In this document: piece after piece, positions 1 to 10,218 of the stretch | Position numbering within the stretch: position 1 is the first letter of the stretch | Layout of the letters: each line of letters starts with the position of its first letter | Source of the DNA: Meandrina meandrites | Taxonomy: Eukaryota; Cnidaria; Anthozoa; Scleractinia; Meandrinidae | Length of the DNA stretch: 64,000 bases | Direction of reading: 5' to 3' | Assembly: GCA_963693305.1 (NCBI GenBank) | Contig: OY855903.1 | Coordinates: 36,536,251-36,600,250 of the forward strand | Made by a program: the position numbers and the translations under genes | The notes under the pieces: model-generated | Seen by the model: only the letters and a program-made list of their open reading frames with translations | Told to the model about the DNA's origin: nothing | The model's database searches: none

Positions 1-676
1 ATTCTTCATCTTGACAGCAAACTTCACAAGCATAACACTCGTCGGCATAATAATACATTACACCACTGTCATCCTCAAAAATTCCCGCTGAAAGGCAACT
101 GAACTTCTGACCGTACTTTGGGCAAATTTCCTCAGAGATCTTTCCTTCTCCATGCTTCTTCTTCATGTAGTCAACAATGTCTTCACCTTTCTCAGTCGAA
201 GGAGTCCCAATGTAGTCCAGGCTGTGGTAATGCTCCTCGGATTTATGGCCTAGAAGTGCCATTCGGTTGAGGTTGTGGTCGTTGTTGGATGCATCACCTG
301 GGCTGATTATTCGAAGGCTAACCTCTCCTAAGCTTGACACAATGGCTATGTTGATGTCAAGCATGTTAATGAGGCCCCACAGGCTAAACCTCTCTAAATT
401 CTCTCAGATAAATTCCATCAGAAGTTTGAGGGTTGTTTTGGAGATATTAAATGCAACTCTTCTGGGGTTTTGGGCGTCACCTTCTCGGGTGTCTTTGTCA
501 GAAGGAAGAGTAATCTCACTTAATGTTAAATTAGCATAGTCGGCTGAGTCACTAACACAGATATATTTCTTATCAATCAAAGCCTGAGCAAGCAACTTTG
601 AAACCATCGGCTTAGGTTTCTCTTGCACACCAAACACTTTCAGAAATTGGCAGCAGGCTGAAATTTGCCAATGAAA
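1..676 (-). pseudogene. Possible OTU-like cysteine protease remnant (window edge)
   Basis: The minus-strand frame that carries the BEL/Pao reverse transcriptase just upstream stays open through this segment to the window edge, broken only by a TGA at 404-406. After about position 677 the sequence stops resembling reverse transcriptase. It then contains WGLINMLDINIAIVSS, followed by hydrophobic beta-like segments and EEHYHSLDYIG. This resembles the second half of an OTU-type cysteine protease, where a conserved W-G and a late His before a Ser-hydrophobic strand are typical. The catalytic Cys box is not visible, so any protease would be truncated. The last residues before the edge are Cys-rich (ECYACEVCC). 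A CAG that could serve as a splice acceptor lies near 665, so this may be an exon of another gene rather than a fusion. The OTU assignment is from remembered family shape only. Confidence 0.3.
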
Positions 677-1534
677 CTCTGCAGTTTCAGTTCCGAACTT
701 CCTTTCGTTGTCTTTGGCAGTGGTTTTAAGAACCAGATTAGCACATCCTGGCAAGGATCCAGCCCCAACAAGATGCCAATTGTCTTCATTGACCCTCACC
801 TGGTGGCACATCCACTCAATATCACATGCAAATGCGACAGGTTCTTGGCGAAAGTGGCACAGGACTCCCAGCAGTGAGTTAGTCAAGTCAGGACCCTGTA
901 GTAGCTGCTGGTTAAGGGACTGGACTTCAAATTCTGCAGAGCAATCGAACACAACTCTGATCTTTCCTTGTTTCTTGGGGTGGTATACACCGTGATGTGG
1001 GATGTAACATGACTTTGCATTCTTCTTCGGTGCTCTTTAAGCACAACCAGCTCTGATCATGTCATTCATGAAAGAGACGTAATCGTTCTTGTATTTGGGG
1101 TCTCTAGCAAAGCGTCTTTTTAACTGATGGAGTCGGGTGCCAGCTATTTTCCTGTTTGATGAAAGCTTGAGCTTGTCTTGACGAACCGGCAAGGGCGTCT
1201 CATAATGGTGGTCTTTAGTGAGGTGGATGCCATCTTTCATCTTTTGCAAGAATCTTTTATCTTGTGACAGCGTCTTGCAGTGCCTTTGACCTTCCGAAAA
1301 ATCTCTCTCCAACATTGTGACTGTGAGGGGATTGATTACTTCCTTGCATTGTGTTTGCTGAACAAAGCTTCGTTTTGGAGTTTCTTCCAAGCAGATTTCT
1401 TTCATCGATATTCGAAAACAGTCAGAGACAATGCTGTCGTCTCTTTCTGTTTCGCTACTTGAGAGTGAGGCACCAATTAAGCCCCAGCCAAGAGCGGTAC
1501 GAATAGCGTAGGGGTCTCAGGGCCTTTCAGGAAT
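677..1534 (-). pseudogene. BEL/Pao retrotransposon reverse transcriptase, decayed
   Basis: This is the pol region of a BEL/Pao LTR retrotransposon. Reading the minus strand, PYAIRTALGWGLIG and then a charged linker lead into LKRRFARDPKYKNDYVSFM and, after an in-frame TAA at 1037-1039, [40 protein letters not shown] and [11 protein letters not shown]. These are the BEL/Pao RT blocks in order. The homology ends after [14 protein letters not shown], before the YVDD active-site block, so catalytic RT is not encoded. RNase H and integrase are absent here. A frame change is also needed just next to the MITE at 1535. It is the 3' neighbour of the protease and gag pieces at 4.2-5.1 kb on the same strand. 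This is a dead copy; family assignment is firm, exact ends are not. Confidence 0.85.
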
Positions 1535-1748
1535 GAGGCCTTCCAAGGGGTTTTGACGACAGGCGACATCGCTGCAAAATTGCTAAAAATGTAGCGACAA
1601 TCTTGTTCCAGAACACCGACAGATGACAGAAACTGATGTTAAAAAAGCGACAATTTGCGACAGCAACATTTGTCTCAAGCCGTATAGGCGACAGGTGGGA
1701 TGGAAAATGAGCGACAAAGTGACATCAGAACCCCCCTTGGAAGGCCTC
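1535..1748. mobile_element. 214-bp MITE inserted in the BEL/Pao pol
   Basis: The ends are near-perfect inverted repeats: GAGGCCTTCCAAGGGG on the left, and its reverse complement with two extra Gs on the right. AGGAAT flanks both ends (1529-1534 and 1749-1754); the match can be read as 8 bp, TCAGGAAT, if two terminal bases are assigned to the target. The interior has repeated GCGACA boxes and no coding capacity. An 8-bp target would suggest a hAT-type family, but the ends do not start with the usual CAGGG, so I leave the superfamily open. Confidence 0.7.
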
Positions 1749-2010
1749 AGGAATCACCTCACGAGGCTTGATCAATACGTACGACAACCTTGAGGTCCTT
1801 ATAGTACAGGGGAATCTTGTTTGCGATTGAACGAAGGTGGTTCCAGGCTTGCACAGTTTCAGGTCGCTGAATTTGTTCCTTTCTGGCAGGAATCTGATAT
1901 CTGGTATATGATTTCGGAAGCTCAATGTCGACTAGCTTGTGGCGAGAAATGATAAGGCCATTGATTTTCATAGTCTTGATATTTTCAACAGCGTCCATCA
2001 TTCCCAGTTT
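1749..2010 (-). pseudogene. BEL/Pao pol, N-terminal part
   Basis: The minus strand reads IELPKSYTRYQIPARKEQI, then AWNHLRSIANKIPLYYKDLKV and REVIPEA. In BEL/Pao elements this stretch lies between the protease and the reverse transcriptase. The interval is joined to the RT part at 1534 across the 214-bp MITE. It is cut at its upstream end (about 2010) by the plus-strand LINE that separates it from the protease at 4.2 kb. There are two overlapping open frames, so at least one frameshift is present. Confidence 0.8.
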
Positions 2011-2133
2011 TTTTTGTTTTTTTTTCTATTGATAAATTGCAAAGCTTACAAGTACAGCTTAAAAAAACAAAAACCGTAAATAACCTCTTTGTATTGGTCT
2101 CCCATTTTGAAAAGTGTGGAGGGCTAAAGATAA

Positions 2134-4064
2134 ATGATTAAGTCTGAAATGTTATGGCTTGGCTCAATGAGATGTAGAAAAGATAAAATTTTTAACCTTC
2201 AAATGATGGATGAACCTGTCGACGCTCTAGGTACACACTTCTCGTACAACGACAATTTGTCAGACCAGAGAAACTTCTTTGACAAGCTGTCAAAATTACA
2301 GAAGACTTTAAACTTTTGGTCTCAAAGGGATATCTCTGTTTATGGAAGAATAAACATGGTTAAAACTCTAGCCCTTTCAAAAGTCATATTCATCTGCAGG
2401 TCCATGGAAATGCCACCTCGATGTGCTGAAGAAGTGAATAGAATTATTTTTGACTTTGTATGGAACCACAAAGATTTTACAAAAACATCATAGCCCACTG
2501 GCAGAAAATTGCTTTGACCGATCCTCAAAATAAATCTGAGGTACTAGAGCAAGTAATCTGGAACAACAGGTTTCTAATTGTTAATAAAAAATCGGTATAT
2601 TTCCCACATTGGCATCAGACTGGAGTCACTCACATATTAGACGTACTTGATAGAGAAAAAAATCATTTTCTATCTTTTAAGGAGGCTCCCACTTGTTTCC
2701 AGCACATTCCAGCTCTTAAACTTTGATGGGCCAGTACTACAAATCCTCATCAGTTGCTGCTACAATAATGATATCAAACAAATGTCCAATCATTACTTAA
2801 GAAGTTGTGGCCACTTTCATGACGTCAATGGTTACATAGCAACAGTTTAGCCTGTTAAAAACACCCTTAATTTTCCATTTAAGTGCTTATAACTCAAAAA
2901 CAAGCACGGTGACCCCCATTTTTTATTGTTGAATAATGACCAGCATGTTAAGATGCAACTTTTTGCAAAGTTAAAAAAAAAATTATCTAGCAGTTTCAGA
3001 GCCAAATTAAATTTTCGGAATTTTAAGGTGGCTCTGAAACCGCTAGATAATTTTTTTTTTAACTTTGCGAAAAGTTGCATCTTAACATGCTGGTAATTAT
3101 TGAATAATAAAAAATGGGGGTCACCGTGCTCGTTTTTGAGTTATAAGCACTTAAATGGAAAATTAAGGGTGTTTTTAACAGGTTAAACTGTTGCTATGGT
3201 AACAAGTGACGTCATAAAAATGACTTTAACTTATTCAGCAATGATTGGACATTTGTTTGATATCATTATTGTAGCAGCAACTGATAATGGTTTGTAGTAC
3301 TGGCCCATCAAAGTTTAAGCACTGGAAATTGCTGAAACTATTGTGAGCCTCCTTAATTCTCTTTGCGAAAAATTCAAGACAAAGTTTAAATTTCTACAGT
3401 ATTACAGTATCATTTCTGCTTTTCCTCGCTCGTGGAAAAAGCTTTTAAACTCTAACAACCAACTACTCATCACACCCCTTGATTCAAGAAGTGATTTGTT
3501 GAGTTGCAAAACTTTCTATGAAAAACTGTTATCCCTGGAAAAGTTACCTCCCCCACTGCAGAAAGGGAACTTACTGAATATGGAGTAGAAAAGAATAACC
3601 TGCGTAAGGTTTATCTTTTACCCTTTAACGTTACAAGAGAAACCAAAATGATGATGTTCCAGTACAAGATCATTCATCGCATCCTACCTACGAATAGCTT
3701 ATTACACAAGATGAAGAAAGTTGACTCCCCAACTTGTCCTTTTTGCCCTTCCGAGCTCCATACCATCTGGCACCTTTTTATAGAATGTACTCAAGCAAAA
3801 TCTTTCTGGGTAGATTTTCAAGACTGGTACAATGTTCATAGTAGAAAATGTGTCCATCCTTCGAACTTAGATGTCTTATATGGTATTTCCCTAAACCATC
3901 TTATTATCTTTTTATACATTAATGCCGGCCTAAAAAATAAAGTTCAGTTTAACGAGTACATATCTCTCGTTCGCGACAAATTAGCATTAGAAAAACATAT
4001 TGCTATCAAATCCGGTAAATACGATATCTATATTAAGAAATGGAATATTATACAAAACATTTAG
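2134..4064 (+). pseudogene. LINE ORF2 C-terminal part (Tx1/L1-like), interrupted
   Basis: The sequence encodes the end of an endonuclease/reverse-transcriptase polyprotein. 2134-2493 holds the post-catalytic RT segment (LNFWSQRDISVYGRINMVK). 2500-2680 and 3353-3590 carry the connecting region. 3648-4064 has the zf-RVT-type Cys/His motif (CPFCPSELHTIWHLFIECTQ). A 672-bp TTAA element at 2681-3352 sits in the middle. The frame before it (start positions divisible by 3) and after it (remainder 1) differ by exactly the 676 bases of element plus one TTAA, so the coding frame was intact there before the insertion. Frameshifts near 2490 and 3590 show that the copy is dead. Confidence 0.8.
2681..3352. 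mobile_element. TTAA-flanked 672-bp foldback element
   Basis: The element is almost entirely a hairpin. The left arm (from GGAGGCTCCCACTTGTTTCC) is mirrored by the right arm ending in GTGAGCCTCC, with pairing continuing inward to AGTTTCAGAGCC / GGCTCTGAAACC near 2993-3040. The loop is only about 25-30 bases around 3005-3030. TTAA flanks both ends (2677-2680, 3353-3356). TTAA targets are used by the piggyBac and Kolobok superfamilies; nothing in the element distinguishes them. There is no coding capacity, so mobilisation in trans is assumed. Confidence 0.9.
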
Positions 4065-4165
4065 TTTCCTTTTGGTTTTTGTTTCTCGCTATATCTTTTA
4101 TTCTCTTTTGTTTTTTTTTCTTGCTGGTAACGTTTATGAACTATGTTTTTTGTTATTTCCTTTTT

Positions 4166-4557
4166 TTTGCATTGTTAGCCCTATAAGTAAGACCGAGTTT
4201 CTCACAGGTCTCATCTGTCAGGAAGCAGGTGTCACTCTGATCGTCAAGGACTGCATACACTTGGGTTTCAAGTTCAGGATTGTTCTTGTGATGGAGCCAA
4301 ACTGGAACGATTAGTGTACTCTTTGTGTTGATTGTTGCATTACAGTTGTTGCTGTGACAAACGCTCATGCAACTGCTTATTGCGTTGGCTGTTTCTTCTT
4401 CGTTTGAGCCTTGTAGCTGTTCCTCTTTCTTAGGTGTGACTGGTTCGTAAAGGTGAAGGGCGGTCACGTGCGGTTACAGATTCAACATCTTTTTTTTTGT
4501 TCGCATTATTGTGTCATATGTCCTCTGGCTAAGCACGCAAAGCACATGCCCTTTGCT
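4166..4557 (-). pseudogene. BEL/Pao zinc knuckle and aspartic protease
   Basis: Reading the minus strand from 4557, a CCHC-type knuckle (CFACLARGHMTQ, then an in-frame stop where one residue should be, then C) is followed by an acidic linker. The retropepsin-like core AVLDDQSDTCFL comes next, with the D-D-Q-S-D variant typical of BEL/Pao rather than the D-T/S-G of other retropepsins. The reading ends at ANNAKKRK where the LINE cuts in. It lies between gag (4558-5085) and pol (1749-2010) on the same strand, in canonical order. Confidence 0.8.
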
Positions 4558-5085
4558 CTAGCAAATGCTTTCCTCTCTGTAACTGCTTTCTTTAAGAACT
4601 CTTGACAGTGCGGAGAAGTTGTCAAACTCCTTGAGGTACTTGACTTTTCTCATAGTTTCTTCTGTCATCACTAAGAAATCACTGAATTTTTGCAGCTCGG
4701 TGGCTGTAGAACAATTAGGCCACACCCTTAATTTTTGGCGATATCCTTTGTATACCATGAATGGGTTGCCGAAGCGGTCCTTGAGAATCTTTCTCGTCCT
4801 GTGGTAGGCATCTTCTGTCTGAAGGCCAAGTAGGCCACTGATCATAGTTTGAACCCTTCCAGTTGTGTATTCTCCCAAATAGTAAAGTTTGTGACTGGGC
4901 TTGACGGCATCCTCTTCGATTAGGGCGTCAAAGGCCCTTGACAACTTCGGATATTTCATGATGGTGCCACTAAAGACAGGCGGCTTTCCAATAGGAAGTG
5001 TCATTTTCTTGAGGAGTTGAAGCTGTTGACACTGGATTTCAGTGTTTTCTCTCTGAAGCAGTTGGGACTGGGGAGAGAGTTGCAT
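4558..5085 (-). pseudogene. BEL/Pao gag (DUF1759-like)
   Basis: A 175-residue open frame starts with a Gln-rich coiled-coil-like leader (LSPQSQLLQRENTEIQCQQL). It continues with KPPVFSGTIMKYPKLSRAFD, HKLYYLGEYTTGRVQTMISG and AYHRTRKILKDRFGNPF. These are hallmarks of the Pao-type gag domain (DUF1759), which packages element RNA. The start at 5085 is the first ATG after a stop-containing stretch. The frame ends just before the zinc knuckle at 4557. No 5' LTR could be recognised upstream (5,100-5,270). Confidence 0.85.
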
Positions 5086-5272
5086 TTCATTCGAGGCGGG
5101 AACGAGTGGGTTCCCTTGTTACAGGAAATATGCCCAAGAAAAATAAAAATAATGTTATAACAAGTTACAAAAGATAATCCTTGAAAGAATTAAGATGATA
5201 CTGCAAGATAAAAGTAGGATACCCGAGCACTCATTCAAATTTGATGGAACCATTCAAAATTATTCTAATTAA

Positions 5273-6067
5273 GGTGGCCGAACACAGTTTTTGCGCGTGC
5301 TCTGCAGTCTTCATTGCTGATGCGAGGCAGCGCGCGCACAATGATTACGAAGATGAAACATGGCGCCGATAAAGCGAAGATTTATTTGTTCTATGCCGTT
5401 CCTGCATGTGATATTATTATTTTTAAAATGACACAATGTGTTATATGTTTTAGTCTTTTGTTTGTATGGAATGTCAGAAAAAGTTAACAAACAAAAAATC
5501 CAGTGATTTTGCCGGTTTTTGTCGTTATCGTAAGAACCCACTTAAATGCAGCGCATGCGTAGTAGGTCAAAAAAATGTGATTGAATCAGTTTAGCAGCTT
5601 TCTTGGAAATGCGCACATTTCTCGAGAACCACTCATTAGAATTTCATAAAATTTGGCAGGAAAATACTAGAGGAAACAAGAAAGTGAATTATTCAAAAAA
5701 AATTTAAATTTAACAGAGAAAATTGTAAATAATTCAGTGAACCTTAAACAGAGGATAGCTGAAAATCTCTCTGTTAAAATATTATTAGAATAGTGTTAAC
5801 ATGCGAGCAATGTTACAAGTTTGTTACATGCAAGGGATGGAGAAAATCTAATGACTAAATTTTCTGCAAATATATAAAACCCGATTTTTATGGCGTGTTT
5901 ATATTCAGTCATGTTACCATGGCAACAAAATACACGTCAACTAAAATATCAAAATACAGAAGTCTATCTTTTTATCTTATGTTATGCTAATTTTGGAGAC
6001 CCAGGAATCAACGGTTTTGGAAAAATTGAAAATGCAACACAGGTATCGAAAACTGTGTTCAGCCACC
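5273..6067. mobile_element. TTAA-flanked 795-bp non-coding element
   Basis: TTAA lies at 5269-5272 and 6068-6071. The left end GGTGGCCGAACACAGTTTT pairs with the right end AAAACTGTGTTCAGCCACC, an inverted repeat of about 19 bp with one mismatch. The interior is AT-rich with no credible ORF. The TIR differs from the other TTAA elements in the window, so this is a separate family with the same target preference. Confidence 0.85.
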
Positions 6068-6776
6068 TTAAGTCATTCAAATTTAAGCTATTGAAATAAG
6101 GTAAGTGGCCAGGTTTTTTTACAATCTAAACCAGATAGACAGCATCATTTTCAAATGCTAAAACCTTCACCATGTATACGTATAATATACTACAAATAAA
6201 CAGACGGCTGAAATTTTTGTTCTCTGTATACAGCTGTTTAGCTGATCAGCGAAGAATTTAACCAAGTGGTTTGAGTGGTGAATCCTTCACATTTCATGGA
6301 TTCCCTGAATCAGATGAACCAGCTCAAGCCAAACTCCATTCAACTTCTGCTTCAGTTCAACTAGAACATTGACTAAAACACATTTCCCCTTTAGATCGAA
6401 GTGAAAATCCAATCCATTTGGCCTTAGTTGACAACCCTGCGAAAATCGATAACTCCGAGATTAATCTAGCAATGCACTTCGGGTGATGTAATCGCTGGTG
6501 ATGTCAAATGACGGCAAAGTGACTTTGAGGAATGACTTTAAAGAAATTATGCCAGTGCCAACAACAATGAAGTCATCATCAAACTGGTCATCTAGGCTTG
6601 TTGCGCCATTGGCCCGTGGGATGCATAGGGCGTCTTTTACACGACCAATCAAAAGTAAACAGCCAATGCTAGAAGAGAGGAATGCCATTAACAAACTTGG
6701 CTGACTTTTATTCATACGGCTTAAAAAAATAATACGAGCCAGGAATGGGTCAACATAAGGCTGAACTGCGACACTT

Positions 6777-7230
6777 TTACAAACGCTTATTGAGAAAACT
6801 GCTGGCTTTGCTTTCCTTAGATGTTAGACCATATTTCTGGGATATATAAACTCGCATGGCAGACACTTGATCTTCTGTGAAATTGTCACGTTCTTCGGCT
6901 TCTGAGGAAAACTCAAGAAGAGTTTTCCTCATTTCCTCTACCGCCTCGATGAAAGGAGGAGGATACTTTGTCGGGGCTGTGTTCTGGGCTGGCGCATCTT
7001 CTCCCTTATAATTTTTCTCTTCCTTTTTCATTTGCTTTATCGCCAGCTGTCACCCACTGACTTTGCCAGCCTTTCTTCTTCTTCTTCCCTTTGTTGTGTC
7101 TTGATTTGTGGGGTTATTTTCGGCTTCTGAATCAGAGAAAGCCCCATGTTGTAGTATCACAAACTTGTGCAAAAAGGAATAAGCCAAGGACACATCCATT
7201 TTGGTGAAAGGGGTGTCTTCCCTGGGAAAC
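6777..7230 (-). CDS. Unrecognised coding fragment
   Basis: One minus-strand frame is open from about 7230 to 6777 except for a TGA near 7053-7055. It reads through PFTKMDVSLAYSFLHKFVI, an acidic patch (SDSEAENN), a basic patch (KGRRRRKAGK), then PPPFIEAVEEMRKTLLEFSS and VSAMRVYISQKYGLTSKES, and stops after FLNKRL. The alternation of charged patches and a helical C-terminus looks like real protein, but I do not recognise a family. It could be an exon of a host gene or of a transposon. 6461-6715 (minus) is a second, weaker open frame downstream. Confidence 0.3.
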
Positions 7231-7239
7231 TTAATAATA

Positions 7240-9053
7240 ATTCGTAATATTAATTGAATAGCTTACAGATGGCTTTATACACTGCAAGTTTATTTTTTTT
7301 CAGTGAAAGTCTTAAAGTCGTAAAATCGCTTAGTGTACTCTGCAAAAAAGAATTGGTACGACTAGGGATGAGAGAAAAGAAGAAAGGTAACGTCCATACC
7401 TTTGCTCCATAAAGTCAAGTTTAAGCGGTCCAAGGCTTGTATTTTGCCCCTGCACATGTAGTGCCCACTCTTTTCACTCTCGTCAACAAAAGAGAGCCTG
7501 GAACAGGCTAGGCTAGGCGCGCTATATTTTTTGTGTCTGGTCGACATGTTTGCAAACATTTTTTTTTCCAAATGCAAACTATTTTGTGTTATACATATCA
7601 TGTTTGCAACAATTTATTATGCATTTCTAGGCCCGGCAAACGATTTTTTTATCCAACATATTTGTCATCACCCCCCCCCCCCCTTCCAAAGACTGAAATA
7701 ATGGTCCTTCCCTTTGAGAGAGAGGGGGGAGCTTTAAAGAAGGAGAACATTATTTCATTTTGAAAACATTTCTCTTTGTAAAACTACAAGAACAGAAACT
7801 TAAAACAAAGCTACTTCTTAAATGTTAGGGCTAGGCTTTTATTACAAAGCAACGGTTTCTCTGATTCCCAGGCTCCAATTCCCCTGTCTGTTCTTTCTTT
7901 GAGGTTGAAATTCTTTCCCACGGCCGCTGCACGCTCATATCGGTATTTTTCAGGCGTCATGGTTAACTGAACAAAGGATAGTAAAACTTGCATGTAAATC
8001 ATTCGCCTTTTCGACCGAGGATCCGGAAGAAAACAACGTGCTGCGAGTTGTTCTGTGAGTTGTCCTTTTCAGATTTGTATATTTAGGTCGATCGGTAGTG
8101 GAGTCCAATAGCGACTCCTCTGCCATTTTGTACGCTGATGTAGTGAAATGAGATAAAGCAACTTATTGGGAATAAAATTCATACAGTTTGAACATCCGGC
8201 CAAGCGACATTTTCAGCTGGTGTTGTACCTTAAAATTGGCAAAGTTTATCAAGTAAGCCATTCGTAATCCTTGTTTATTTCTCGTTTTTAATTACTCCGT
8301 TGGTGTTTTCCTACATTGGAAAAATAATATTTTGAGGTTTCCATGAATTTGAAACTATTCAGAAACACGAAATATTCGTTATAAATTCGGATGACAGTCT
8401 TATCTTCCTTTTAACTTATCGGCCCTTGTTTGCCCTCATTCCGCCTTTAAAGAATAAGTTTATTCTTATTGTATTCTTGAGTTCTGTTAGGCATGTTTCT
8501 GTTGACCTGCCTTTCCAAAAAGTCCTTTATAACGGGCAAAGTTTAAAACAAAACGTATCGCTATGTTGTCAAAGCATAAACTACCGTCAAGAGCAAACCG
8601 CTCGCTGTTTTGGTTGTCGCGCTTTGATTGGATAGGTCGTTCTACTCTATGCTATTTGCAAGGTTTATTGCCCGAACATGGTGACAAGTAACGAATACAT
8701 GAATATGCCTAGAAACTAAGCGAAAGCCGTTTGTTTTAACTATACAAATAGAATGCTGATAACGATTCTTGCTATTAAATAAATAATAGTTCCACACAAA
8801 CGATTTTGAGAAAGGAGTCCTGGTGCGAGTCCTATAAAAATGAGCCTCTTTTCCCTTCTCCCACCCTCCCCGGTGTTATTACCGTGCCAATTCTTGTCCA
8901 CAGAGTACACAAAGCGATTTGGAGTCTAACTCTGGAAAACGGTGTTAAAGTGTTTTTTGTTACCCACGACTTTTACCCACACCCACGACTTTACGCACAC
9001 CCACAACCCACGACTTCTACCCACGACCCACGACAGTTAGCTATATTCGCCTT
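7240..9053. other. No gene seen; low-complexity tracts
   Basis: I find no supported gene here. Contents include a C homopolymer at about 7670-7683 and, at 8965-9032, irregular direct repeats of CCCACGAC that run into the satellite starting at 9054. Confidence 0.5.
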
Positions 9054-9234
9054 GTTCTAGTTGATAATCGTACATTCGCATGGCCATGTTAACCAGCCTA
9101 GTTCTAGTTAATAATTGTACATTCACACAGCCATGTTAACCAGCCTAGTTTAGTTGATAATTGTACATCGCCTTGTTCTAGTTCTAGTTAATAATTGTAC
9201 ATTCACTTGGCCATGTTAGCCAGCCAAGTTCTAG
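9054..9234. repeat. 47-bp satellite, about four units
   Basis: Tandem units share GTTCTAGTTAATAAT, GTACATTC and CCATGTTAACCAGCCTA. They are degenerate and one is shortened. The array continues on the far side of the TTAA element at 9239-9618 (TTAATAATCATACATGCGAAC from 9619). A longer array of the same unit is at 19,945-20,338. Confidence 0.85.
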
Positions 9235-9238
9235 TTAA

Positions 9239-9618
9239 AGGGGCAGTCTCATCAAGATTTAGCCCTACTCGAAAGTCTAATGAAGGTGCTGGTATTAATT
9301 GGAAATCCACTAATAGTTGCCTAACCTTGCTAAAACGCACTGTACTACTCATGAAAGTTGTTTAAAACTGCAGTAGCTATGGATGGGTGCGAAAGAAATG
9401 GTCTAAAACTTGAAAACGTCAGGCTGACGTTTTCAAGTTTGACAGTGTTATTTGGAGGAAAATTACTAAAAAACCATTGATTATGGTTTATACACATCTT
9501 AGAGAGTGTATTTACGACCTTTGGCATTTAATGGTTATTTTGTTGATCAATGAGTGCCGCTTTATAAATTCAGCATAGTTTGCACAAAAACTTAGAAGAA
9601 TTCTCGTGATACTGCCCT
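9239..9618. mobile_element. TTAA-flanked 380-bp element inserted in the satellite
   Basis: TTAA at 9235-9238 and 9619-9622 flanks inverted ends AGGGGCAGTCTCATCAAG and, reversed, AGGGCAGTATCACGAG. The target TTAA is the one inside the satellite motif CTAGTTAATAAT, which resumes in register on the right. The centre (9406-9440) is a 35-bp perfect palindrome around AACGTCAGGCTGACGTT. Confidence 0.8.
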
Positions 9619-9916
9619 TTAATAATCATACATGCGAACATCTACTGCATGAAAAATAATTTCCATTTTGGATTTGCCTTGCTCACTTAGGATGAAAAAC
9701 AAGAAGAAGTAAAGAAAGAAAACAGTATCTGCGGTGTGAACACCAAACAAAAAACCCAGTTAGTGACAGACAAACGTTCCCAAACGATACCATGGTTTTT
9801 GGCCAAAACATTTCTTTCATTTCTTATTGTGAGACACTAATCGAAATTTTTAAATAAATATCACAATGCATCACATTCTTACAGGGAGTGTGAAGAACAA
9901 ACTTAAAGTGAAAACA

Positions 9917-10060
9917 GATGCCATTAAAGTAATAAGAGAATTAGAGGAGGCATGTTGCAACCAACAATGTATAAAAGAAATACCCATAACACTGGTCATG
10001 GCAGGGAGAGAAGAGCACTGGAAGAAGGTAGTTCTACAACTTTGCTATTGACTGCTGGAC
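9917..10060 (+). pseudogene. Duplicated coding fragment (copy 1)
   Basis: About 143 bp, near-identical to 20,338-20,480. It encodes DAIKVIRELEEACC, then CIKEIPITLVMAGREEHW and KKVVLQLC before a stop. I do not recognise the protein. A preceding AAACAG could be a splice acceptor, so it may be an old exon carried with the nearby satellite family. Both copies lie close to a 47-bp satellite array. Confidence 0.5.
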
Positions 10061-10218
10061 AGGTTTGTAATTGAAAGGTTATGACCCTATGAAGTAACTT
10101 CACTGACTTTATATGAAAATGTAACTAATGGACTTAAATGAAAAATGCAACTTGTGCTGTTGCATTATGAGACAGTTCCCTTGACTTTGATTTAGTTGCC
10201 TCCTTTGGACAGGTTTGG

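Larger units (their letters stand above)
2011..4165 (+). mobile_element. 5'-truncated Tx1/L1-like LINE nested in BEL/Pao
   Basis: A plus-strand non-LTR retrotransposon fragment splits the minus-strand BEL/Pao element. It begins late in the reverse transcriptase (no YADD block) and runs through the C-terminal domain to a T-rich 3' region at 4070-4165. It belongs to the same lineage as the better copy at 35.5-38.8 kb: both share the segment around W-L/I-G-S, then LGxxFxY, then W-S-x-R-x-x-S-x-Y-G-x-x. The element ends are approximate because I found no clear target-site duplication. Confidence 0.75.

Noticed and set aside
4000..4314. Hydrophobic plus-strand open frame resembling a membrane protein
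   Set aside because: It spans the T-rich LINE 3' end and the antisense of the BEL/Pao protease; hydrophobicity is due to T-richness.
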